From: Pseudogymnoascus destructans
Taxonomy: Eukaryota; Ascomycota; Leotiomycetes; Thelebolales; Thelebolaceae
Assembly: GCF_001641265.1 (NCBI RefSeq)
Contig: NW_020167528.1
Location: forward strand, 682,001-746,000
Length of the DNA: 64,000 nt
Direction: 5' to 3'
A program made the position numbers and the translations under genes. The notes beneath the pieces were generated by a model. That model was not told where the DNA came from. It worked only from the letters and a program-made list of their open reading frames with translations, and did not search any database. The number at the start of each line of letters is the position of its first letter. Position 1 is the first letter of the stretch. Shown piece after piece: positions 10,593 to 19,954 of this stretch.

Positions 10593-13500
10593 AAGAAGAT
10601 GAATATTGTCAATTTGGCAAGAACGCCACCACATACATTTGTGTTCAACTCAACCACTCAAGGTCGCCAATTCAAAATGGCACATTATTTGACACTGGAG
10701 CAGAGACACATATCGCCAGCTCAATCGAGGAATTCAACAGTGGCTCATACGAAACCTCATTGACTCTTCCATCCATTGACACAGCAAGTGGCATCACCAA
10801 GCCACTTGGCCAAGGCGAAAGAACATTGCAATGCGCAACAGATGATGGAGGCATTCACACCCTACACCTTACCAAAGTTCAATATCTTCCAAACTGCGGA
10901 ATGAACATCTTTGGAGCTCGAAAGCTCTTAGGAAGGGGTGAATTGCATATTATGGACAAGAACTTGGTTGTAAACAAGAAAGGTATTCCAATGTTCCGTT
11001 TCGATGAGAATATGATGATAATTGAAGCATCACCTCGAGCCTATGCATTCCCAGCAACTACTCACAAAAATGAGAAGAATCCTCCACACTCAATTCGACT
11101 CTGGCATCGCAGATTTGGACATCTTGGCCTCGCGAATGTACAGAAGACCTCGAAAATGGTGAGAGGCATGGCGATCTCTGACGAGGAAGACCTTACGCCA
11201 CAAGAACAAGAAGATGAAGCTCTCCAATTGTGCGATCCATGCGAGAGAGGAAAGGCGAAGAAACACATTCGCAAGCAAGCTGTAACTCGAAACTTGCAAC
11301 CGTTCGATGAAGTTCACATTGACGTGGTCATGATCACGCCAGAAGGAATTGGAAAGAAGAAATATGCAACTATTTTTACAGAAAAGGCAACAACTGTTCG
11401 ATGGGCATACTTTCATCGCGCGAAGAATGAGGCATATGATGCACTCATCAAATATCAGAAGATGGTCAACACACAATTTGGCAAGATCATCAAGAAATGG
11501 AGAATGGATGGAGGAAAGGAATACAGTCCAAAGAAGCTCACTGAACTTGCAGAAGAACTTGGGCAAATCGTCGAAATGACAACTCCTTACAACCCAGAGC
11601 AGGATGGCACATCAGAGCGGTCAATTGGCATTATCTGCGAGCGTACGCGGACTGCGATGATCGACATGGCTATTCCACAGTTCCTCTGGCCTCTCATACT
11701 TGAGTCAATTGTACTTATTACCAACCGCACAGCAACTTCAAAGTTGAAAGGCAAGATGCCATACGAAGCTTTAACAGACAACCTTCATCCTGGACAAGAC
11801 AACCGCCCATCTGTAGCACATTTTCGAGTGCTTGGATGCAAGACTTATGTACAAATCCCAAAGGAAAAGAGGGTCACAAGTGCAAAGGTTACAGAACGGG
11901 CAGAAGTTGGAATTCTTGTTGGATATGAAGGCACACATATCTTTAAAATCTATGTGCCTACTCGAAGAGGACCACTCGAAAATCGCATAGTGCGATCCTC
12001 AAATGTCCGATTCGACGAAGGAGGACTCATTACGAAGCCATTCCCAGATGAGGATGAAATTGAAAGCGATAACGAAGATGCATCTATCACACTGCCTCAT
12101 AGAGCCAGGGGTGAGGCAAATTATGACAGAGATCTAATTCAACGAGTCTCTAAAACACAGCATGAAGAGCATCACTCAGAAATCGAAAATGAGAGCGAGA
12201 TCTCAGAATCCGAAAACTCACCTCAGGAACTAGAACTTCATGAGTTGGATCAATACTCAGAAGTCGATGATGAGGATATAGAGCTGATGCCCACTATCAC
12301 AGCGAGGAGAACTCGAAAGGTTTATATCCCAAAACCTGAGTTCAACAGGGTCACCCGCAACCAAACCCGCGAGCGACCACAACAGCCATATCAACCACAA
12401 CAGCCACCGCAAGCTATGAAGCTCACTCAACAGTCACAGAACCAGAATTCGAGCTCAGCATTCATTGCAGCATTCACAGCTGGAGCACATACATCTATCT
12501 ACGATGATCCAAATACAATTGAAGAAGCAAAGCAGCAAGCAGACTGGCCAGAATGGCAAGCCGCCATCCAAAAGGAATACTGAAACCTCAAACACAAGGG
12601 CACTTGGAAGCTTATGCAGCGAACTCAACTACCATCACACGCGAAAGTGCTACCAGGAAAGCTAGTCCTCAAAACCAAGAGAGACAAGAATGGCTCTATC
12701 ATGAAGCGCAAAGCGAGATGGGTTGCAAAAGGTTTTAGACAGAAACAGGGAACTGATTTTGATCAGACATATGCTGGAGTGTGCAAGACAACAACATGGA
12801 AACTCGTAATCGCAATCGCAGCATTTTTCGGACTTGAAATTGAGCAAGTGGATGTGGTTGGAGCCTTCCTCAATTCTGATACGGACACAGAAATCTTCAT
12901 GGATGTTCCACCAGACTGGGAAGTCAATGGCAGCATACTGGAAAATGCGCCAAATTGGATGTGCCATCTACAGAAAGCACTTTACGGATTGAAGCAAGCA
13001 CCTCGACTTTGGCAAAGAGAGCTTGCAAAGGCACTTCATGGACTTGGATTCACTGCATGCGCAAGCGATTACAGCGTTTATTGCAATCAGAAGACAGGAA
13101 TCCTCATCGTCACATATGTGGATGATATGCTGATCATTAGCAAACAAATCACAACAATCCAAGGGCTGAAGAAGGAGCTGATGCGAAAATTCGAAATTGA
13201 AGACCTTGGGCCAGCAGCATACTTTGTAGGGGTGAGGATCACACGCAACAGAGAGGCAGGAACAATTTCCCTCTGTCAAGACGCATACATCACAAAGATT
13301 CTGCACCGCTATGGCATGGAGAATTGCAAGGCAGTGGACACACCTGTGGCTACAGGAGCTGCAGAAGTCATGATCCCATTTAAAGGCAAGGCTTCACACG
13401 CAGAAATTGAACTCTATGGATCGAAGATTGGATCGCTCATGTACCTCGCTGTCCAGACTCGACCAGATATCTCATATGGAGTCTCTGTTCTGTCCAGATT

Positions 13501-13795
13501 CCTCACTAATCCTTCGCCAGCTCACATGAAAGCAGCAGATCGAATCCTTCACTACTTACAAGGCACAAAGATGCTTGGAATCGAATATGGCATGCAAGGC
13601 GATATGCAGCTCCATGGATACTGTGACTCAGACTATGCAAGCGATAAAGCAAACCGTAAATCGGTCCTTGGAAATGCCTTCTTCTTCGCCGGAGGTGTGA
13701 TTTCACACACTTCAAAGCGACAACAGACCGTGGCACAATCGACCACAGAAGCAGAGTACTACGCACTCGCAAAGGCGGTGTCAGAAGCACTATGG

Positions 13796-14270
13796 TGTTA
13801 CGACGGAACAAGAAGGCTGGCCAACTACAGGACAGGAAGGAGGGAGGTCGCATGAGACCGGCCCTGGTACCTGGAAGGGCAGCGGGGAATAGTAGTTCCG
13901 AAAGTATCACGTGACGGACTCGCAGGATGATGAGAAGAGTCCTAAGAGTCCAGGACTCCGAGGACTCGAGTGAGTTCCCAGGAGTCCACTAGGCACGTGA
14001 TGGACTCGCAGGATGATGAGAAGAGTCCTAAGAGTCCAGGACTCCGAGGACTCGAGTGAGTTCCCAAGAGTCCACTAGGCATGACGCCACTATATAAGTA
14101 GATAGTATTTCCTTAGATAGGAGCTTCGTGCTCAACTCAATACAGTATTTGTTATATACTAGTAACGTGTTACTTGAAGCCTTTGTGTCTGATCCCCTGC
14201 CTCCTCTGATAAGTAAACCTTTACGCAAGAGAACCTCTGTGTCTTCTATCGTTTAGAAGTCAGCGTTACA
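13796..14270 (+). mobile_element. Solo LTR, family LTR-A copy 3, in Copia RNase H
   Basis: A 475-bp unit, TGTTACG...GTTACA, with exact duplication tatgg (13791-13795 and 14271-14275). The TATA box is at 14091-14098. U3 holds two direct units of about 98 bp packed with GAGTCC (6) and GGACTC (6) words. The part downstream of the TATA box matches the other copies, though with more differences. Confidence 0.92.
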
Positions 14271-14608
14271 TATGGCTACAACAGATCATGAAGCAGATGA
14301 TGTACACAGGAAATGACATTCAAGCTACGAAGATCTATGGAGACAACCAAGGCTCATTGAGCTTGGCCGAAAACCCCAAATTCCACCAGAGAACCAAGCA
14401 TATCGATGTCAAGCACCACTTCATTCGGGAGCACATTGAAAATGGGTCAATTGACCTCTGGTATGTGGAAACAGCCAACATGGTAGCAGATGGATTGACC
14501 AAGCCGCTACCCGCCACACAACATGAGAAGTTCATACAGCAGCTTCAGATGAAGGTGATCACGGCCTAGGAAATGGGAATGGCCTCAATTCAGTCATGCA
14601 AAGGGGTG

Positions 14609-14808
14609 TGTTGAAGGAGGAGGTTGCTCAGACTGATTGGTTAGGCGTGTGGCTCGCCAACCGAATCGGGTTGCGGACCACCCACAAATAGTTCCGTAGA
14701 TAGCTTCACTCAGAACAACAATACAAAACATATATTCAAGTGAACTGTTGTTCAACTCAACGTGATAACTATGCCGCTGCAGATACAGATACACCACTGA
14801 TCTCAACA
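14609..14808 (+). repeat. Copia 3' LTR
   Basis: Identical by eye to 8248-8447; preceded by the purine-rich AAAGGGGTG tract. Confidence 0.95.
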
Positions 14809-16242
14809 TATTTGACGCTATCCTGGTTATTATGGAAAGACTCACAAAATATGGAATATTTGTGCCACATTTAGAAGCTAGCGATGCTGAAGCACTCGCA
14901 TACACCTTCCTTCGAGTCATATTAGCCGATCACGGATTACCGGAAGAAATCATCTCAGACAGAGACAAGCTTTTTACTTCGAAATTTTGGAAATCTTTAA
15001 TGGCACTTTTGGGAACAAATCATAAGCTATCAACAGCTTTCCATCCCCAAACAGTTGGTCAAACAGAAAGACTGAATCAAACCCTTGAACAATATCTACG
15101 GAGTTATGTCAACCACCAACAAGACAATTGGGTTCAGATATTACCCATGGCACAGTTCGCATATAACAGCGCGATGACCGAAGCAACAAAAGTCTCACCG
15201 TCTTTGCCAATTACGGCTATCAGCCAGAGGCATATAGACAACCACGACCGGATGAATCAAGAGCAGAACAAGCTATGATCGCTGTGGAACAACTCAAATC
15301 ATTCCATGAACAACTCGCGACAGACATCCAATTCTTAAATGAACGATCTGCCGCATATGCAAACAAGAAGCGCAGTATGGAACCTGCCTTCAAGGAGGGT
15401 GATAAAGTATATCTACTCTGGAAACACATCAAAACGAAACGACCAAGTACAAAATTGGACTTCAAGAAATTGGGACCATTCAAAATATTGAACAAAGTCA
15501 GCTCAGTTAATTACAGACTGCAGCTACCCAAGAAGTCTAGACTACACCCGGTATTTCATGTCTCACTACTGGAACCAGCAAGAGGAAGCACCCCAATTGC
15601 GACCGATACAGAACTTCAACCAGAGAATGAGATTGTTGAATACGAAGTCGAAGCAATCCTAGACAGAAGGTTAGTAGGACGCAAAGAGGAGTTTTTGATA
15701 AAATGGAAAGGTTATGAACCTACGGACAATTCATGGGAAATGGTCAGAAACCTTAGCTGTCCAGAGTTACTGGAGGCGTTTCGCCGTCGACACCCAAGCG
15801 ATCAAAGAAGCCAGGAGACAGGGCCACGAAAAGGTCCTGGTCAGGGGCAGCACCCTCGGAAACGGCAGTAGAAGGGCTGTGCAAGAGAGTCCCTTTGACC
15901 TCTGCCTCCCTACACTCCTTCTCCTCTGCTTCATCCAATTCGTCCAAAGATTTCAGACCACGACGCAGCATCTCAACACCACAGGTTTTGAGAGCCTTCT
16001 GCTGTTTGCGAAGACGCATGCGACGGGCATATGCTTCTTGAGCGCAGAGGTGAGCCTCTCGCTCCTGAGATGCCGCCGCTTCCTCTTCTACCTCAAGACG
16101 CTCTTCTTCTTTTCGAAGCTTCTCCCAATCAGTTGGAGAAGGGGCGCAAGCGTTGCATTTGGAATTGCGACGAGTACATTCACTACAACGATGACTACCA
16201 GCAACAACAATACAGAATCGATTGTTGGAAGACAGCTGGAAC

Positions 16243-16639
16243 TGTAACGCTGACTTCTAAATGATAGAAGACACAGAGGTTTCTTGCGTAAGGTTGACTT
16301 GACAGAGGAGGCAGGGGATTAGACACAAAGGCTTTCCAAGTAACACGTTACAGTATTGTAAAGAATACTATATTGAGTTGAGCACGAAGCTCCTATCTAA
16401 GGAAATACTATCTACTTATATAGTGGCGTCATGCCTCATGGGTAATCTGGATAGTTGGCGGATAGCTAGATATTCAGGATAGTTCGTGGATAGCTCAACT
16501 ATCCAATATCCACTAGTTTCTGCAACTATCCATTAGCCCCGTCACATGGCAGCCTACCCCGCTTCCCCCTGTGACTCACATGTCACGTTACTAGGCCCTG
16601 GCCCTGTAACCATGATGTCATGTTACTGTAGCCGTAACA
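16243..16639 (-). mobile_element. Solo LTR, family LTR-A copy 2
   Basis: A 397-bp unit with TG...CA ends. The flanks are ggaac (16238-16242) and cgaag (16640-16644), sharing only the GAA core, so the duplication is decayed or absent. The first 185 bp differ from copy 1 by about one base. U3 holds GGATAG (4) and CTATCC (2) words. It separates the two zinc-binding parts of the antisense gene. Confidence 0.85.
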
Positions 16640-16976
16640 CGAAGTGGCAGTCCTCACAACTACCACCAAAATATCCCCCCCACGCGGATGCACTCGGAGA
16701 AGTGGCCGTAACCAGCTGCACAGCTGCTGCACTGTGGCTGCACCAGCTCCCCAACTGTATACCCAACTGCTGCTTCGAGGTTTTGCATCGTCAACAAATT
16801 GGGAGGGTCGTTGGAGTCGAGGGCGCGAAATTCCAAATGTTGGGCATCGGGGAGGGTGATGAGGCCGGCAAGGGTGTGGGAGTGGCGGGGTTCCTCTAAC
16901 AAGCCAGAGTGCAGCAGCTGCAGTGCCATCTGCTGGCCTTGGGTTGGAGAGTCGAGGACGATTGGACGCAGTAAAC

Positions 16977-17027
16977 CTATCCAGTTGTTAGTATCTATCT
17001 ATCTTGCTGGGGAGGGGTGTTACTTAC
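16977..17027 (-). repeat. Introner-like intron 1 (51 bp)
   Basis: Minus-strand GTAAGTAACACCCCTCCC donor side, repeated GATA words, TACTAAC branch site, and TAG acceptor. Phase 1. Nearly identical to the two introns at 17184 and 17327. Confidence 0.85.
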
Positions 17028-17183
17028 TTCTTACGGCCGCAGCCGGGCGTGCCGGTGTTGCGGGCGACGGGCGGGCCGCAAGTTCTGGCGCTGTCGAGGG
17101 TCGCACTGGAGACGACACAGGGTCGGGTGGCGGCGACGTTGGGGTGGTCATCGGAGGCTTTGGCGGCACAGAGGGCTCATCAC

Positions 17184-17239
17184 CTATCGAGTTGTTAGTA
17201 TCTATCTATCGATCGTGCGGGGGGAGGGGTGTTACTTAC
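17184..17239 (-). repeat. Introner-like intron 2 (56 bp)
   Basis: Same 18-nt donor end and same GATA/TACTAAC acceptor end as intron 1; the middle differs by a few bases. Phase 1. Confidence 0.85.
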
Positions 17240-17326
17240 TGGTCGGTGTTTCGGTCGGTGCAGTCGAGGTCGTATCCGTAGCGGCGGAGGTTGGTGTCAG
17301 GACAGTCGACTCGGAGGCAGCTTCGT

Positions 17327-17382
17327 CTATCCAGTTGTTAGCATCTATCTATCAATTGATCGGAGGGAGGGGTGTTACTTAC
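17327..17382 (-). repeat. Introner-like intron 3 (56 bp)
   Basis: Same donor end; the branch site reads TGCTAAC. Phase 1. The next intron upstream (17465-17527) is unrelated in sequence, so the similarity is specific to these three. Confidence 0.85.
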
Positions 17383-17834
17383 CGGTTGCCGTTGGTGCGG
17401 CGCCAGCTTCAGTCATGGTGGTGGTGAGGGTGTTGGCGGGGGCGACGGTAGCCAGATCTTTTATCTGAAGGTTAGTATACAGTAATCAATCAAACAAAAC
17501 AAAGGAAAAGGAAGGAATTGAACTTACCAGTGGCTTTTGTAAGGACACAGGGCACCCAGCTCACAGTAATAGCATATGAGAGTGCGAGTCGGAGGCTAAA
17601 TGGATGCTATCCTATAGGTCTACTACGAAGGATACAAAAAAGATGAAGAGAGGAACCCCCGTTGGGTCAATCTCCTTAAGTACCCGAAACGGGTCCGACT
17701 CGGCTAACCGGCCCTAACTCTCCCCACGTGACCGTAACCTGTCCGACTCCGATCCCTTCTGTCACTGAGGGCGGAGGCATCCTTACAGCTTTGAGGCCAG
17801 AAGCCTCGGTGGTGGGGGTGGTGGTGGTGGCCAT

Positions 17835-18625
17835 CGCGTTGTTGAAGAAGAAGGAAAGTGAGGTTGGTGGGGGGTTGTGGAAATATTCACGTTTGACGCG
17901 TTGGGGTCACGTGACCAACACCCAATCATGTGCTTTCATGGCTTCACGGCAGGCTGCTTACAAACCGGCGCCCACGGCGCCGGTCACAATACTCGTCATG
18001 AATAATCATGCTTATGTAATATTTGACTATTCCAATAGTCATTATTATTATGATTATTTGTGCTAACCCTGTCAGAAGGTCAATATCGCGAATATCGAGA
18101 ATTGAGTGCGAAAATCAATTGGTGCTGAAAAAAATATCGACTTAGCGGTGTTATCGACTAATCCGACATCGTCTTGGCGAGAGTGGACTGTACCGTTATA
18201 AAAATAAATCGATAGGCTCCAAATTAAAGCTATAGTTAGTGTGATGTCAAGCTTACCCGCCGTGGTGACATCATGTCACTACATATGAATCCTGGACCAC
18301 AGCTCCTCACCACTCAACATCCTCGATACAATCGTAGCAATGCCCAATCCACCAAGTCTATACGCGCAGCCCACCGACAATTCCACCCCCCAAAACAACT
18401 CAAACAACAACCAGTACCCCCACATCCCCATCTCAAACCTCCAGCCCACTGACACACACCAGACTCCACCACCATATCGTCCTTCCCACCGGCTCCGCGC
18501 CAAGACCCGTCGCCTACCCCCCACTAAACAGACACCACATCCCCATCGTCCCCGCCTCCGGCTTCGACGTTCCACCAAAAGGGGCAGCAGCAGGGAAGGG
18601 GAAAGAAACCGACTCAGCGGGTAGC
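17835..18625. other. Intergenic between antisense gene and NAD(P)H-hydrate dehydratase
   Basis: Divergent promoter region. 18340-18625 has an open frame in phase with the dehydratase ATG (reading ...HHIVLPTGSAPRPVAY...), without a start codon that I can place, so it could be an N-terminal extension through an upstream exon or plain leader. No clear Gypsy 3' LTR is visible. Confidence 0.4.
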
Positions 18626-19888
18626 ATGTCGAGCGACTCCAAGATGTCGCAGGCTACTCGAGAATTGCTGTGTAAGGCGCGGAAGATGGTCCCGCCGATG
18701 CTGGAGAAATTCCATAAAGGTGTGTTTGGGGCTGTTACAATTTAATGGGGGAAGTAAAGATGGAAAGATGGTTGGTAGAGCGAAGCTGACACACGGTAGG
18801 ACAGATGGGTAGGATTGCAGTCATAGGCGGCAGCGAGGATTACACCGGCGCACCCTACTTCTCCGCCATGGCCAGCGCCCGCCTCGGCGCCGACTTGGTT
18901 TGCCCTCCCTCCCCTTCCCCCCTCAATAAACCACAAGCCTAACCCCCCTCCAGTCACACGTCATCTGCGAGCCCCAAGCCGCGCAAGTAATCAAAACCTA
19001 CTCCCCAAACCTAATGGTACACCCCCTCCTGCGTCAATCCCGGCACGCCACCGCCAGCGAAACATCCTCCTCCCTCTCCAAATCCATCATCGACCTCCTC
19101 CCCCGCTTCCACGTCCTCGTTATCGGCCCGGGGCTGGGCCGCGATGAGCTGATGCAAGATGTGTGCGCGTCTGTCATCAGCGAGGCGCGCAAATCCGGAA
19201 TCCCGCTTGTGCTCGACGCGGATGGACTGCTACTGGCACAGAACCGACCAGAGCTCGTACACGGATACCGCGAGTGCATACTCACCCCCAACGCCGCCGA
19301 GTTCGCGCGCCTCTGCAAGGCGCAGGTGATTGACCCGGGCAGCTTCAAAGGGGAGGGCGAAGGTGCCGCAGCGCTGGCGCGGAAGTTTGGCGGGGTGACG
19401 GTGCTGCGGAAGGGGGCGAGGGATTGGATTAGTGATGGGGAGAGGACGGTGGTGGGGGACTTGAGGGGGGGTTGAAGAGGAGTGGTGGGCAGGGGGATAC
19501 GTTGACGGGGAGTATTGCGACGTTTTTGGGGTGGCGGAAGACGTATTTGGAGGGGTTGTGGGAGCATGATGGGGAGTTGGATGCGAGGGAGTTGTTGCAG
19601 TTGGCGGCGTTTGGGGGAAGCTGTGTTACGAGGGTGAGTTAGTCTTCTACTTTTGTTGTTGGGGCCTTGTGGGGAAGGTTGCCTGTTCTCTAGCTGTTTG
19701 ATGGTGGTTTTTGCTGCCACTGAGCATGAAGAAGACGGGCATTAACTAACATTTCTCAGGAGAGCTCCCGCCTCGCCTTCGCTAAACGCGGCCGCAGCCT
19801 CCAGGCTAGCGACTTGACAGACGAAGTCGAAGTGGCATTCCGGAACCTCTTCGAAAATGACAACGCTGGGAGCGACGCCAAGTTGTAA
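18626..19888 (+). CDS. NAXD: ATP-dependent (S)-NAD(P)H-hydrate dehydratase (one-base frameshift)
   Basis: Repairs hydrated NADH and NADPH, using ATP; ribokinase-like fold. Exons 18626-18719, 18800-18897, 18954-19633 and 19760-19888, with GT-AG introns of 80, 56 and 126 bp. Near 333 residues, as usual for the family. Visible motifs are the N-terminal RIAVIGGSEDYTGAPYFSA, HVLVIGPGLGRD, VLDADGL, and the catalytic/nucleotide site SGGQGDTLTGS. The frame breaks at a run of seven G (19465-19471): one more G would restore the conserved reading through the SGGQGDTLTG motif. This is either a sequencing error or a disabling mutation. The ATG at 18626 was chosen because the following MSQATRELL segment starts most family members; the frame is also open upstream. 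Confidence 0.85.
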
Positions 19889-19909
19889 ATACGATCGTAC
19901 GGGATTGAA

Positions 19910-19954
19910 CCAGCCGGGCCCCGGGGCACGGCTGGTTCCCCGGGGCCCGGCTGG
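19910..19954. terminator. GC-rich perfect hairpin after the dehydratase gene
   Basis: Two perfectly complementary 17-bp arms (19910-19926 and 19938-19954) with an 11-nt loop, 21 bp past the stop codon. It lies in the 3' UTR; a role in RNA stability or 3' end formation is inferred only. Confidence 0.6.

Larger units (their letters stand above)
8601..14569 (+). pseudogene. Copia gag-pol polyprotein gene, broken three times
   Basis: The frame opens at 8601; the ATG at 8739 is an equally good start. Gag has a zinc knuckle near 9471-9518 (C-x2-C-x6-H-x4-C). LTR-B splits it at 9656/10593, and the frame is kept if the insert and one aagaa copy are ignored. The protease DTGA motif lies near 10690, the integrase His/Cys region at about 11100-11260, and its core at about 11300-11800. 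A single TGA at 12581-12583 interrupts an otherwise continuous frame before the reverse transcriptase, whose YVDDML motif is near 13116. RNase H is split by LTR-A (13796-14270) and resumes to a stop at 14569. Confidence 0.9.
8248..14808 (+). mobile_element. Copia-type LTR retrotransposon inserted in the Gypsy integrase
   Basis: Complete element: 200-bp LTRs at 8248-8447 and 14609-14808, a 5-bp target duplication tattt (8243-8247 and 14809-14813), a primer site next to the 5' LTR, and a purine tract (AAAGGGGTG) just before the 3' LTR. Order is gag, protease, integrase, reverse transcriptase, RNase H, as in Ty1/copia. The two LTRs look identical base for base, so insertion should be recent. Yet the internal region is broken three times: LTR-B at 9657, a TGA codon at 12581, and LTR-A at 13796. 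It is therefore non-autonomous today. Confidence 0.95.
6070..15871 (+). mobile_element. Truncated chromodomain Gypsy retrotransposon, interrupted by Copia
   Basis: Begins inside the protease region; gag and 5' LTR are missing. The reverse transcriptase (about 6620-7130) has the YLDD active-site motif at 6981-6992. RNase H-type sequence follows at 7340-7720, after a short internal deletion and frameshift near 7316. The integrase zinc-binding part (His/Cys pattern ending in CDICSKSK) lies at 7990-8130. The integrase core is split at 8247 by the Copia element and resumes at 14814. A chromodomain (about 15640-15790, containing EFLIKWKGYEPTDNSWE) closes the polyprotein at 15871. At least four frameshifts (near 7316, 7810, 7975, 8200 and again near 15205) show it is inactive. 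Confidence 0.85.
15753..17834 (-). pseudogene. Spliced antisense gene beside the Gypsy element, split by LTR-A
   Basis: Minus-strand gene. A possible first exon is 17787-17834 (ATG, 16 codons). Well-supported exons are 17383-17464, 17240-17326, 17028-17183 and from 16976 downward, all joined at phase 1. The exons encode a Thr/Pro/Ala-rich stretch. A cysteine block follows (CSSCAAGYGHFSEC, then GGSCEDCHF after a one-base shift in a 7-C run at 16675-16681), which resembles the DUF3716 type of fungal zinc-binding domain. After LTR-A (16243-16639), the frame continues as a second Cys cluster (CSECTRRNSKCNAC) and a long Glu/Arg-rich coiled coil, ending at 15753. Joining across LTR-A with one copy of the imperfect duplication keeps the frame. 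The last exon overlaps the end of the Gypsy chromodomain frame on the other strand, so the gene may belong to the element. Confidence 0.75.

Noticed and set aside
12614..13855. Separate start for a reverse transcriptase gene at 12614
   Set aside because: The frame is the direct continuation of the upstream pol frame after one TGA; an independent start is not needed.
15753..16019. Antisense frame as a stand-alone small gene starting at 16019
   Set aside because: The frame continues upstream through a Cys cluster and, beyond LTR-A copy 2, into a spliced gene, so it is only the last part.
16799..17427. Plus-strand frames with repeated LLVSIY segments
   Set aside because: They are the reverse complement of the three near-identical minus-strand introns, not protein repeats.
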